A DNA stretch of 64,000 nucleotides from Bacteroidales bacterium (lineage in GTDB: Bacteria > Bacteroidota > Bacteroidia > Bacteroidales > UBA932): contig JAFTWQ010000008.1 of assembly GCA_017465225.1 (NCBI GenBank), positions 1 through 64,000 of the forward strand, written 5' to 3'. The position numbers and the translations under genes were made by a program. Positions 50,657 to 58,981 of the stretch are shown in pieces. Position 1 is the stretch's first letter. Each line of letters opens with the position of its first letter. The notes under the pieces are model-generated. The model searched no databases and was not told the DNA's origin. It saw only the letters and a program-made list of their open reading frames with translations.

Positions 50657-52257
50657 AGTGCCTTCTTCAGCTGATCGTCATAGCGCAGACGTACCTTCAC
50701 TGCCTCCGACTGGAACCAGTAGCGGGTCGCCAGCTCCTCCTCGATGAATGGGATGATCTCGTCCTTCTTCAGGCGGATGAACCTTTCCTTGTCCATCTCA
50801 AGCGCCTTCTCGAGAGCCTTGAGCTCCTCGCTCATCGACTCTGCAAGGCCGTCTTTTTCGAGCTCCTTCTTCATCTGGTCGTAGAGGGTCTTCGCACTGC
50901 TTCTGTAGTCGAATTCCTGGGTCTTTGCAAACCTGATGAAATCCTCGAAATCCTTGTCGCTGAAATGGAAGTCTTCCACAGCCGGTATGCTTTCATGTCT
51001 GCGTGCGTAGTCGATCGTATACTGGTCGATGACACCGCCGAGGACAAGGGCGTATACGAGGCGGCTGTAGTCTTTTGAGTCGATCTCGACGTCAGGGGTG
51101 ATTCCGCCGCCGTCCTTCACGATCCTTCCGCTGGCAGTCTTGAACTCACGGGTCAATGAATCCGGAATATGTCCGACGCTTCCGTCCTCGTTCCTGTGGG
51201 CATAGTCGATGGCCTGGACGCAGCGTCCGCTAGGAGTGTAATACTTTGCTGTGGTCACCTTGAGCTGGCCGTTGAAAGGCAGAGGCTTGATCGACTGCAC
51301 GAGGCCCTTTCCATAGCTTCGCTTGCCCTTGATGACGGCCCTGTCCATGTCCTGAAGCGCTCCAGCCACGATTTCTGAAGATGAGGCCGATCCTGAATCG
51401 ATCATTACGATGATAGGGATCTCGGTGTCGACAGGCTCGGTAGTGGTCCTGAACTCCTTGAGGGAATCCTCTGTATTGCCCTTCGAAGATACCACGAGGG
51501 AGCCCTTCGGAACAAAGAGGGAGACGATGTTGATGGCCTCGCCCATGAGTCCGCCTCCGTTGCCGCGAAGGTCGAGGACAAGACGCTTCATACCCTGCTT
51601 CTTGAGGTCAAGGAATGCGGCACGGAGCTCTGATGATACATTGTCGGTAAATCCGGTCTGGAGGATGTAGCCGGTAGTGTCGTCAAGCATTCCCGCATAT
51701 TCGATGTCAGGGAAATGGATGCGTTCGCGCACGACCTGGATATCAAGAGTATCTCCTGTACGGACCTTCTTGATCTTGAATGTGACAGTCGTTCCAGGCT
51801 TTCCCTTCATCCTGTCGCTGCTCTCCTTGGTCTCAAGACCCTTGGTCGGCACTCCGTCGATCTCGATTATCTCGTCGCCGCACTGAAGGCCGTACTTCTG
51901 TGCAGGTGAGCCGGCATATGGCTCATTGATGATCACATTCTCGTCCTTCTTCTTGTGGATGATGGCTCCGATGCCTCCGTATGTCTTGGAAAGGAACATC
52001 TGGAAGTCCTCATTCTCCTCTTCGGGAACATAAATTGTATAAGGATCCAGCTCTTCGAGCATAGCGTCCACGCCGGCCCTCATGATCCTGTCAAGAGGAA
52101 GGGAGTCGACATATGAGCGGTTCAGTTCCTTGAGAATGGAATTCTGGATTTCGGCCCAATGGCCGAGCTTGAAGCTCTGCGACTGGGCATAAGAGGCATG
52201 AAATGCCGCAAAAAACATGGCGCAAGCCATGAAGATGGATATAATGTTTCGTTTCAT
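50653..52257 (-). CDS. S41 family C-terminal processing peptidase
   Basis: The 534-residue exported protease has a signal peptide (MKRNIISIFMACAMFFAAFHASYAQ), a helical N-domain, a PDZ domain (about 90-165, YGLQCGDEIIEIDG) and an S41 domain with the Ser-Lys dyad in IDSGSASSSEI and KRSYGKGLVQ. CtpA/Prc proteases trim or degrade periplasmic proteins with free C-termini. The frame is open 264 bp further upstream, crossing the divergent promoter, so ATG 52257 is the start. It is followed by the HAD gene with ATGA overlap. Confidence 0.93.
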   Translation of the reverse strand: MKRNIISIFMACAMFFAAFHASYAQSQSFKLGHWAEIQNSILKELNRSYVDSLPLDRIMRAGVDAMLEELDPYTIYVPEEENEDFQMFLSKTYGGIGAIIHKKKDENVIINEPYAGSPAQKYGLQCGDEIIEIDGVPTKGLETKESSDRMKGKPGTTVTFKIKKVRTGDTLDIQVVRERIHFPDIEYAGMLDDTTGYILQTGFTDNVSSELRAAFLDLKKQGMKRLVLDLRGNGGGLMGEAINIVSLFVPKGSLVVSSKGNTEDSLKEFRTTTEPVDTEIPIIVMIDSGSASSSEIVAGALQDMDRAVIKGKRSYGKGLVQSIKPLPFNGQLKVTTAKYYTPSGRCVQAIDYAHRNEDGSVGHIPDSLTREFKTASGRIVKDGGGITPDVEIDSKDYSRLVYALVLGGVIDQYTIDYARRHESIPAVEDFHFSDKDFEDFIRFAKTQEFDYRSSAKTLYDQMKKELEKDGLAESMSEELKALEKALEMDKERFIRLKKDEIIPFIEEELATRYWFQSEAVKVRLRYDDQLKKAL

Positions 52258-52268
52258 ATTCGGATTGT

Positions 52269-52324
52269 CATATGTGTCAACGCACATATGGTGCCACAAA
52301 AATACGAAATTATTTATACCTTTG
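52269..52324. promoter_or_regulatory. Divergent promoter region of the S41 gene and rdgB
   Basis: The minus strand has TATTTTTG at 52297-52304 (S41), and the plus strand has TACCTTTG at 52317-52324 (rdgB). A palindrome CATATGTG-6-CACATATG (52269-52290) lies at the S41 transcription start and could be an operator or 5' stem. No well-placed -33 boxes are seen. Confidence 0.55.
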
Positions 52325-52357
52325 CAGCGGTTTTTAGTAGTAAAGATAACAGCAGTT

Positions 52358-52990
52358 ATGATGAAATTAGTTTTTGCAACGGGCAATGTAGGCAAACTGC
52401 GTGAAGCATCAGAGATTTTAGGTGAGGGCTTTGAGCTCGTTTCCCTCGCACAGGTAGGCATCACCGAGGATATTCCGGAGACCGGAAAGACATTGGTGGC
52501 CAATTCGTTGCAGAAGGCCATGTACCTCTATGACAAGGTCGGATGCGACTGTTTTGCAGATGATACGGGACTCGAAGTGGATGCACTTGGAGGCGCTCCC
52601 GGAGTATATACGGCACGATATGCCGGAGATGACAAGGACTTCAACAAGAACATGGATAAGGTCCTGTATGAACTCGAAGTCCTTGAAGGTGAAGCCAGAA
52701 TGGCAGAATCTCTCGGTCTGAAGACAAAGAAGGTGTCCAGAAGGGCACGTTTCAAGAGTGTCATTACATTGATAATCAATGGGGAAAAGAAGATGTTTGA
52801 GGGCACTCTCGAGGGTGTGATCGCACGCGAGAAATCAGGTAACGGCGGCTTCGGCTACGACCCGATCTTCATCGCGGACGAGTTCCCGGGACTGACTCTT
52901 GCCGACATCTCTGAAGACGAGAAGAACGCCATCTCCCACAGAGGCAAGGCCCTCCGCGCAATGGCGGAATGGCTGAAAGACCGTGCATGA
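52358..52990 (+). CDS. rdgB: Non-canonical purine NTP pyrophosphatase (RdgB/HAM1)
   Basis: The 210-residue enzyme removes ITP, dITP and XTP from the nucleotide pool. Family signatures are VFATGNVGKLREA at the N-terminus, ADDTGLEVDALGGAPGVYTARYAG in the centre, and GNGGFGYDPIF with SHRGKAL near the C-terminus. The upstream 141 bp of open frame contains the promoter, so ATG 52358 (or 52361) is the start. recO follows after an 81-bp repeat-filled gap. Confidence 0.95.
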   Translation: MMKLVFATGNVGKLREASEILGEGFELVSLAQVGITEDIPETGKTLVANSLQKAMYLYDKVGCDCFADDTGLEVDALGGAPGVYTARYAGDDKDFNKNMDKVLYELEVLEGEARMAESLGLKTKKVSRRARFKSVITLIINGEKKMFEGTLEGVIAREKSGNGGFGYDPIFIADEFPGLTLADISEDEKNAISHRGKALRAMAEWLKDRA

Positions 52991-52995
52991 TACAC

Positions 52996-53060
52996 TGTCA
53001 TCCTTTTTTCCGTGTCATCCTTTTTTTCCCTGTCATCCTGAGCGAAGCGAAGGATCTTTA
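52996..53060 (+). repeat. Dispersed hairpin repeat with two half-element copies
   Basis: A full element (53031-53060, beginning TGTCATCCTGAGCGAAGC) is preceded by two imperfect 17-18-bp copies of its outer end, each TGTCATCC followed by a T run and CC. The whole block lies between rdgB and recO. Confidence 0.85.
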
Positions 53061-53071
53061 AACCGAATAGT

Positions 53072-53725
53072 ATGACCCAAAACACCGAACTCATAGTTCT
53101 CCATACCACCAAGTTCGGTGAGAATTCGCTCGTCGTCCATACCCTGAGCAGGGAATATGGGCGGCGAAGCTTTCTTGTAAAGGGAGCGGGAAAGAAATCC
53201 ACGATGTCGCTTTTCCTGCCTCTGAACATGCTGGAGGCCGATATCATCGAGACCAACAAATCCACATTGTTCACAGCCAGGAACCTGATCGCCCGCCACC
53301 CTCTCCTCGGGATCCGCAGCAACATGTTCAAGAATTCCATGACCATGTTCATGAGCGAAGTGCTTTATCGCGTGGTCAAGGACGGAGCCTCGGAACAGGG
53401 TCTCTTCGAATGGTGTGAAAGGAACATCCTCATGCTGGATGCGATCCAGACCGATTTCAGCAATTTCCATATCCGCTTCCTCCTCGAGCTTGCGGTTGCT
53501 CTCGGCTTCAGCCCTGAAGCCCAGGATCTCATGCCTTTTGTCGGTGATCACTACCCGGTAGTAGAGAAATTCATGTCCTTGCCGTTTGCCGAATCCATGC
53601 TCATCCCTCTCAACGGCCAGGTCCGCAACGAGATCGCCGAAGAAATCCTCCGCTACATCGAATTCCACACCGAATCCGCCGTCAATGTCAATTCCCTCAA
53701 AGTCCTCCGGGAACTCTTTGTCTAG
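53072..53725 (+). CDS. recO: DNA repair protein RecO
   Basis: The 217-residue protein has the RecO N-terminal OB-fold (TELIVLHTTKFGENSLVVHTLSREYGRRSFLVKG) and a helical C-terminal part. RecO works with RecR to load RecA onto SSB-coated gaps. It lacks the zinc-binding cysteine cluster of many longer RecO proteins, and at 217 residues is short but plausible. Its end overlaps the convergent DUF4304-like gene by 4 bp. Confidence 0.9.
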   Translation: MTQNTELIVLHTTKFGENSLVVHTLSREYGRRSFLVKGAGKKSTMSLFLPLNMLEADIIETNKSTLFTARNLIARHPLLGIRSNMFKNSMTMFMSEVLYRVVKDGASEQGLFEWCERNILMLDAIQTDFSNFHIRFLLELAVALGFSPEAQDLMPFVGDHYPVVEKFMSLPFAESMLIPLNGQVRNEIAEEILRYIEFHTESAVNVNSLKVLRELFV

Positions 53726-54882
53726 ATAAACATCAGGCTGCTTGTAGGGGAAAATTCTATTCCTTTAACACCCGATTCCTGAAATGCCTTGACAAGACGT
53801 GCTGACATATAATATTCGACACAGTTCTGTATGCAGATCAGGTCACGTTTTTCATATTTTTTCGGAAGCACCGGATATCTGATGATGGCGAAATCCTCTT
53901 TCTTCATATATTCGGAATATGATGAAAATTTCCTGTAAGTCTCTCCGTTTCCTTTGTATAATGATTTCGAGAAATCTATTTCGGTATGAGGAATTGAATG
54001 TATGAAGAGGAGGTAGTATGACTCTTCTCTTCCAAGGATCCGGACAGGCTTCAGCGTGTATTCGTCCTTTGAGACATTCAGATCTTCAAGAATCTTGCGG
54101 ACCTTTCCGCTTACAGCCGCAACCATTCCCGGACGGGCATAATATGCCAGCATGAAATCCCACGAAAAGTCTTCATAATCAAGCTGTCCTTCAAGATTTT
54201 CATTCAGAATCTTGAGACCTTGCGGTGCGGCACGGTTGCCCAGAAGTTTCTTATCCCAAGAAACGTCGAATGCCCTATGGCCGGAATCCTTATGGCATAA
54301 TTCCTTGTACTTCTCCATCAGCAGAGGTGAGTAAGTCCACTCATCCCTTCTTCCCTGTTCCCTTTTTATCAGTTCTTCTGCATATTCCCATCTCTGGGTC
54401 AGCAAAGCATATTTCACGACCATATCCGGGAAGAAACTGCCCAACCCACATCCGTTTTCGAGCAGATGTTCCAGGAATGCATCTTCGTCCTTGACAGACT
54501 GGAAAAATCTGTCAATCTCAACCAATATCTCGCGGACAGTGATGCCAAGCGAGAAGATGTCGTCTTCTATGATCTCAAACCTCTCCCGGTCTTTGTGCCT
54601 TGTTATATTGTGTTGATGCTCAATATAATGCGAATGGTGCATATCCGCAGCATCCTTTCTGTCTCTGCGGTATCCGTGGAATTCTCCTAGGGCAGAAGAA
54701 AAGATTCCGATATTAATGATGAACTCATTAGCTCTTCCTGTCATTGGAGGCCTGAAGAAATGGATGGTAAAGGTAAAATGTTTCTCTATCCGGTAGAAAT
54801 ATTCTCCAGATTTGCGGTATCCCAGTCCCTTCATCATAGGAGCGACCTCATTCTTGAGGAATTCTTTCAGCAGATGGTTCAT
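53722..54882 (-). CDS. DUF4304-like protein
   Basis: The 386-residue protein has an N-terminal domain (about 1-135) opening with LKEFLKNEVAPMMKGLGYRKSGEYFYR, the pattern of DUF4304 proteins. The C-terminal 200 residues are alpha/beta with no motif I recognise. No signal peptide or membrane segment is present. A -7-like box (TATATTTG on the minus strand, 54908-54915) lies 26 bp upstream, next to the REP cluster. Function is unknown. Confidence 0.7.
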   Translation of the reverse strand: MNHLLKEFLKNEVAPMMKGLGYRKSGEYFYRIEKHFTFTIHFFRPPMTGRANEFIINIGIFSSALGEFHGYRRDRKDAADMHHSHYIEHQHNITRHKDRERFEIIEDDIFSLGITVREILVEIDRFFQSVKDEDAFLEHLLENGCGLGSFFPDMVVKYALLTQRWEYAEELIKREQGRRDEWTYSPLLMEKYKELCHKDSGHRAFDVSWDKKLLGNRAAPQGLKILNENLEGQLDYEDFSWDFMLAYYARPGMVAAVSGKVRKILEDLNVSKDEYTLKPVRILGREESYYLLFIHSIPHTEIDFSKSLYKGNGETYRKFSSYSEYMKKEDFAIIRYPVLPKKYEKRDLICIQNCVEYYMSARLVKAFQESGVKGIEFSPTSSLMFI

Positions 54883-54934
54883 AAAGAGTTGTTTGTATAT
54901 GAATCTTCAAATATACAAAATTCTGACTCTTCCA

Positions 54935-55061
54935 TCCGTAATATTGGCTGTTTTACGGATGGGATACCACAATATAGGACCATTGTCCGTAAATCAGCCT
55001 GTTTTACGGATGGACTATCCAAATCTGGCACTGCTGTCCGTAAATCCGGTCATTTTACGGA
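54935..55061. repeat. Left REP cluster (three palindromes)
   Basis: Three 25-nt palindromes with arms TCCGTAAA and TTTACGGA start at 54935, 54986 and 55037, exactly 51 bp apart. The first has a degenerate left arm. It is repeated in direct orientation at 56252-56378 on the other side of the transposase gene. Confidence 0.9.
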
Positions 55062-55076
55062 TAGTCAGGATGATTG

Positions 55077-55796
55077 TTACGGGAAAAGTTCATTAAGAAT
55101 GCCGATGTCAAGTTTCAGGAGACGTCTGATCTGCTGATTGGATGCGTTATATTTGAAATGCAGTTCCTTGGAGATATGGATCTTCTGTTCCGGGTTCAGA
55201 AGTGAAAGCTGTCTGTTGCCATAAGTCTTTTCTGCATACATGGCAGCGGTGGCATACATTTCTTCATCAGTAAGAAACACGGAATCCTTTAATCTTTGAG
55301 CAACCTGGCTGAAGGCTTCAGCATTGCGTGTCAATGAGTTGAAGTAGCTTCGCGCATCTCTGAACATGCTTTCTCCAATGTCGGTTCTGCAGAAGGAGGG
55401 TATGAAAGCAATGTCCCCAAAGAACTTCAGATCCTCAATCAACCTGATCTCCCGGAAATGAGTCAGTTCACGTGCCTTGTTGAATCCCACTTCTTTTAAA
55501 GATCTGACAGGCAAAAGATTAAGGCATGGCAGGAAGAATGCACATCCGCCGCCCCATGGGTAGCTGAAAGGGGTAAATTGAGGATTAGCGACAAACGCAT
55601 TGCGGTTAACATAAATGATCTCATTCCGGAGAGCATTCAGAGTTTCGATAGGCAGTATGTCTGCCTTGAATGCTTCCCAATTGATAACCCTTCCATTCGT
55701 TTTGAGGATTCTCCGGAGACGTGCCTTGAATCTCCCGAAAAGTTCCAGACATTCATCAGATTCCCCGTTCAATATCATATGAATATGATTGCTCAT
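55077..55796 (-). CDS. REP-associated tyrosine transposase (RAYT), probably 5'-truncated
   Basis: The 239-residue frame begins at the HUH motif (MSNHIHMI) and contains the catalytic tyrosine region EIIYVNRNAFVANPQFTPFSYPWGG, both typical of Y1-type RAYT transposases, plus a C-terminal HTH-like part. RAYTs normally carry about 40 residues before the HUH strand. Here the frame runs only nine codons upstream (conserved-looking VRIITFEL) before an in-frame stop, so the N-terminus seems lost. Direct REP clusters flank the gene on both sides. Confidence 0.8.
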   Translation of the reverse strand: MSNHIHMILNGESDECLELFGRFKARLRRILKTNGRVINWEAFKADILPIETLNALRNEIIYVNRNAFVANPQFTPFSYPWGGGCAFFLPCLNLLPVRSLKEVGFNKARELTHFREIRLIEDLKFFGDIAFIPSFCRTDIGESMFRDARSYFNSLTRNAEAFSQVAQRLKDSVFLTDEEMYATAAMYAEKTYGNRQLSLLNPEQKIHISKELHFKYNASNQQIRRLLKLDIGILNELFP

Positions 55797-55880
55797 CAGC
55801 TCGAATGTGATGATCCGGACTTCTCAAATAATCTCTCACACTCCCTTTCCTTTTCTGCAAATGTCCACATATGATTTTGC

Positions 55881-56117
55881 TTACTTTCTGAAATGTTGCG
55901 GTCTGAAAGGACGTCTCAACTTGATGACAGCTTCTTCTTTGACATTGTATATATGTCTGAATAACTGGATAGCATCCCGCAATGTCCATGCTGAAGCAAT
56001 TGCAGAGCCATCTCTCTGCTGGCAGAATACCGTGTAAGCTGTGTGTGGCATATTTGACTCGGTGTCAAATGCCGGTACAGTCTTCACGTTTAGATAAATG
56101 ATTTCCATTGTTTCCAT
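55881..56117 (-). CDS. Small hypothetical protein upstream of the RAYT gene
   Basis: The 78-residue frame (METMEIIYLNVKTVPAF...) has a balanced composition and is preceded by a full Bacteroidota promoter (56183-56223), which supports real expression. It has no signal peptide or membrane helix and I do not recognise it. It lies between the right REP cluster and the transposase, about 85 bp before the latter, so it may be a passenger of the unit or a pre-existing gene beside it. Confidence 0.6.
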   Translation of the reverse strand: METMEIIYLNVKTVPAFDTESNMPHTAYTVFCQQRDGSAIASAWTLRDAIQLFRHIYNVKEEAVIKLRRPFRPQHFRK

Positions 56118-56182
56118 AATCAAATGTCGAATAAGTTTTCATTTTGCTGCCATTTGATCGTGGATGGCGAACCAGAACAGTT

Positions 56183-56223
56183 CAAAGATAGGGCAAAGAT
56201 AGACTTAATATTCGGAATAACAA
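56183..56223 (-). promoter_or_regulatory. Promoter of the small gene/RAYT transcript
   Basis: The minus strand has TTG (56221-56223), 19 bp, then TATCTTTG (56194-56201); a second TATCTTTG follows at 56183-56190. The 56118-56473 gap otherwise holds the right REP cluster and the U32 terminator. Confidence 0.7.
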
Positions 56224-56251
56224 TCCTTTAGCTATGATGTTTTCCCTTCCG

Positions 56252-56378
56252 TCCGTAAAAATGCCCATTTTAAGGATGGGATACCACAATATAGGACCGT
56301 TGTCCGTAAATCAGCCTGTTTTACGGATGGGCTATCCAAATCTGGCACTGCTGTCCGTAAATCCGGTCATTTTACGGA
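56252..56378. repeat. Right REP cluster (three palindromes)
   Basis: The 25-nt palindromes start at 56252, 56303 and 56354, again 51 bp apart. The first has one mismatch in the arms (TTTTAAGGA). The spacers match those of the left cluster apart from a few base changes. Confidence 0.9.
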
Positions 56379-56389
56379 TGGGGGCATAT

Positions 56390-56450
56390 AAAACCGCCTG
56401 TGGGTGAAGGAAGTATTTCCCTTTATTTCTGCTTCCTGAGCCACAGACGG
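56390..56450 (-). terminator. Terminator of the U32 peptidase gene
   Basis: On the minus strand CCGTCTGTGG pairs with CCACAGGCGG, with a second inner stem AGGAAG/CTTCCT, followed by TTTTATA. It lies 24 bp after the U32 stop. Confidence 0.75.
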
Positions 56451-56473
56451 GTATTTCAAATCCGATTGATATC

Positions 56474-57802
56474 CTAGACTTCCGGCCAGATGTAGACCTT
56501 GTCGCTGCGGCGCAGGCGGGTCTCCTCGATGGCGCGGCAGGCCTGCTCGCTGCAGCCGTCGCCGCAGAGACTGAGGGCCTCTTCACGTGCACCCGGAACG
56601 ACCTTGCTCCAGTCGATCGGGATCGAGCAATATGTGCCTTTGGCAGCTTCCTGGACAGGTTTCAGGTCTACTCGGATCTCAGGAACGGTGTATTCCACGC
56701 AGCCTGATGTCGGACCTATGATGAGAATCTTGTCTCCGACCTTCAATGAATATGACTCCACAAGAATCTCCGCCACTCCGAGCTTTCCGAACCAGTTGGT
56801 GATCTTGCCGCAGTATGCCTTCTTACGTGTGGCGGTGCTTCCGTATACGTCGCACCACTCGCCGAGGCGCGCTCCCTGGTAGTAACCGTCCCAGAATCCT
56901 CTGTTGAACACTTCCTCGAGCTCTGCCTTGAATGATGCTCCGAGCTCCGGAGTGTATGTGCCGTCGCAGACAGCGTCAGCCGCGCGGCGGTAGCATGACG
57001 CCACTCGCTTTACATACTCAGCCGAACGGGCGCGTCCCTCTATCTTGAACACGGTCACTCCCGCGTCGATGATCTTGTCCATGAACTCGATGGTACAGAG
57101 GTCCTTAGGAGACATTATGTATTTGTTGTCTATCTCCAGCTGCATTCCGGTCTCCCTGTCCTCGACCTTGTATGCGCGGCGGCAGAGCTGGTAGCATGAA
57201 CCGCGGTTGGCTGATGCCCCGTACTCATGCAGGCTGAGGTAGCACTTGCCTGAAATGGCCATGCAGAGCGCTCCGTGGGCGAACATCTCGATCTCGACAA
57301 GTCGTCCCGAAGGTCCGCAGATCTGGTCTCTGTCGATGATGGCCTTGATGTCCTTGACCTGTCCGAGATTGAGCTCGCGGGCCAGCACGATGACGTCGGC
57401 AAACTGCGCGTAGAATCTGAGAGCTTCTGCATTGGAGATGCTGAGCTGTGTGGATATATGCACCTCCACGCCTATCTGGCGGGCATATATGATGGCCGCC
57501 ATGTCTGAAGCGATCACGGCTGTAATTCCCGCAGCCTTGGCCGCATCCAGTGTGCGCTTCATGTCCTCAAGATCCTCTCCGAAGAGTGCGATGTTGAGGG
57601 TCAGATAGGTCTTGACTCCGAATCCGGAGCATATGCGCACAATCTCCTGCAGGTCGGTCATCTTGAAGTTGTTGGCCGAATGCGAGCGCATGTTAAGTTT
57701 CTCGACTCCGAAATATACCGAGTCCGCTCCTCCCTGGATAGCTGCGTGCAGGCACTCAAAGTTACCTGCAGGTGCCATTATCTCTAGTTTCTTTTTTTCC
57801 AT
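56474..57802 (-). CDS. U32 family peptidase/hydroxylation protein
   Basis: The 442-residue protein has the U32 signature EMFAHGALCMAISGKCYLS and the family opening LEIMAPAGNFECLHAAIQGGADSVYFG. Conserved cysteines (GKC, RGSCYQLC) fit an iron-sulfur site. Several U32 proteins act in hydroxylation of tRNA (TrhP), rRNA (RlhA) or ubiquinone rather than as peptidases; of these TrhP is closest in layout, but the exact substrate is uncertain. The frame extends 54 bp upstream only through a dispersed repeat (encoding CHVERSETSL), so ATG 57802 is the start. Confidence 0.9.
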   Translation of the reverse strand: MEKKKLEIMAPAGNFECLHAAIQGGADSVYFGVEKLNMRSHSANNFKMTDLQEIVRICSGFGVKTYLTLNIALFGEDLEDMKRTLDAAKAAGITAVIASDMAAIIYARQIGVEVHISTQLSISNAEALRFYAQFADVIVLARELNLGQVKDIKAIIDRDQICGPSGRLVEIEMFAHGALCMAISGKCYLSLHEYGASANRGSCYQLCRRAYKVEDRETGMQLEIDNKYIMSPKDLCTIEFMDKIIDAGVTVFKIEGRARSAEYVKRVASCYRRAADAVCDGTYTPELGASFKAELEEVFNRGFWDGYYQGARLGEWCDVYGSTATRKKAYCGKITNWFGKLGVAEILVESYSLKVGDKILIIGPTSGCVEYTVPEIRVDLKPVQEAAKGTYCSIPIDWSKVVPGAREEALSLCGDGCSEQACRAIEETRLRRSDKVYIWPEV

Positions 57803-57812
57803 ATGTGTCTGT

Positions 57813-57913
57813 AAAGATGTTTCACTTCGTTCAACATGACATTTTTCGTTCAACATGACATTTTTCGTTCACATGACTTTTACTGTCATCCTGAGCAAAG
57901 CGAAGGATCTTTT
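57813..57913. repeat. Two opposed hairpin repeats with half-element copies between
   Basis: A minus-oriented element (57813-57840) is followed by two tandem copies of its outer half (57841-57859 and 57860-57877, each ATTTTTCGTTCA(A)CATGAC), then a plus-oriented element (57885-57913, GTCATCCTGAGCAAAGCG). The block lies between the polyprenyl synthase and U32 genes. Confidence 0.85.
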
Positions 57914-57916
57914 CCA

Positions 57917-58900
57917 TTATTTCGTTCTTCCAATAAGTTTCTTCGCGTAATTTTCCAGCAGCGCATATGCTTCAGGCTGCAGATTGAGGGCGGCTGCATG
58001 AGAAAGGGCCTGGGCATGAAGCCTTGTGATCTCGTTCTTGGCCTCTTCGCCGACATTGAGGGCTCCGTAGATTTCCTTTACAGCGGCGATCTTCGCTTCC
58101 TTCTCCCCGTCAGTTCCGACCGGCATGGTCATGGCCGCAACCAGCTCCTCACGACGTCCTCCAGCGACCTCGAATGCACGGGTCATGAGCCAGCTCTTCT
58201 TGTTGTTCACGATGTCTCCGCCGATCGCCTTTCCGAACACTGCCGGATCTCCGTATGTATCGAGCCAGTCATCCGCGATCTGAAAAGCCAGGCCGAGGTC
58301 ATATCCATATCTGTAAAGCAGGTCGCAGTCCTCTGCTGATGCTCCGGCTACGATCGCTCCCATCTTTGCCGCACAGGCTATAAGCACAGCCGTCTTGAGC
58401 CCGATCATCTTCATGTAATCGGACATCGGGACACATTCCACGTCCTCGAAATCCATATCATACTGCTGCCCCTCGCAGACCTCCGCTGCTGTCTTCGAAA
58501 ACAGCTCAAGAGCCTCCGGAAGCACTTCTGCCGGCGCTTTTGCAATCAGCTTGTAGCTCTCGATGGACATCACATCTCCCGAAAGGATGGCTGTATTCTC
58601 GTCCCATTTGCGGTAAACCGTCGGCACTCCGCGCCTTACGTCCGCCTTGTCCATGATATCGTCATGGATAAGCGTGAAGCTGTGGAACACCTCGAGAGCC
58701 GCTGCGGGCGAGAGTATCTCCTTGCAGAAATCATCCTTGTACAATGCATAGGTCGTGAGGCAGAGTCTCGGACGGATACGCTTCCCTCCGATCTCCATCA
58801 TGTATCTCAAAGGATCATACAATCCTGCAGGCTCGTCTGTGAATGTCAGATTGTCGAACAGTTCCTTCAGAGCAGAGTCAATACGGTTTTCCTGAATCAT
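57917..58900 (-). CDS. Polyprenyl diphosphate synthase
   Basis: The 327-residue trans-prenyltransferase has both aspartate-rich motifs: LIHDDIMDKADVRRG (FARM) and FQIADDWLD (SARM), plus GGKRIRPRL near the start. It condenses isopentenyl diphosphate with an allylic diphosphate. Product length (farnesyl, geranylgeranyl or longer) is set by residues before the first motif, which read ALEVFHSFTL, and I cannot assign it securely. A -7 box (TATCTTTG, minus strand, 58923-58930) is close upstream. Confidence 0.92.
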   Translation of the reverse strand: MIQENRIDSALKELFDNLTFTDEPAGLYDPLRYMMEIGGKRIRPRLCLTTYALYKDDFCKEILSPAAALEVFHSFTLIHDDIMDKADVRRGVPTVYRKWDENTAILSGDVMSIESYKLIAKAPAEVLPEALELFSKTAAEVCEGQQYDMDFEDVECVPMSDYMKMIGLKTAVLIACAAKMGAIVAGASAEDCDLLYRYGYDLGLAFQIADDWLDTYGDPAVFGKAIGGDIVNNKKSWLMTRAFEVAGGRREELVAAMTMPVGTDGEKEAKIAAVKEIYGALNVGEEAKNEITRLHAQALSHAAALNLQPEAYALLENYAKKLIGRTK

Positions 58901-58922
58901 AATAATGCTGTCTATATCTCCA

Positions 58923-58959
58923 CAAAGATAATGATAAAAACGGAAATTCTTTATCTTTG
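58923..58959. promoter_or_regulatory. Divergent -7 elements, polyprenyl synthase and rsgA
   Basis: TATCTTTG occurs on the minus strand at 58923-58930 and on the plus strand at 58952-58959. The second lies 22 bp before the rsgA ATG. Neither has a clear -33 TTG. Confidence 0.6.
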
Positions 58960-58981
58960 CATTTCAAACAATGATACGGAT

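Noticed and set aside
52258-52521. N-terminal extension of the S41 protease
   Set aside because: It crosses the promoter and the rdgB gene, and a signal peptide starts cleanly at 52257.
54935-56378. Regularly spaced repeats that could suggest a CRISPR array
   Set aside because: Only three units per cluster, the units are 25-nt palindromes, and the spacers are the same in both clusters. There are no cas genes. It is a REP/RAYT unit.
57803-57856. Extra N-terminal residues of the U32 protein (including CHVERSETSL)
   Set aside because: They are the translation of a dispersed hairpin repeat; such peptides are a frequent artefact in Bacteroidota annotation.
58664-58981. Long N-terminal extension of RsgA
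   Set aside because: It is antisense to the polyprenyl synthase gene and lies upstream of the rsgA -7 box.
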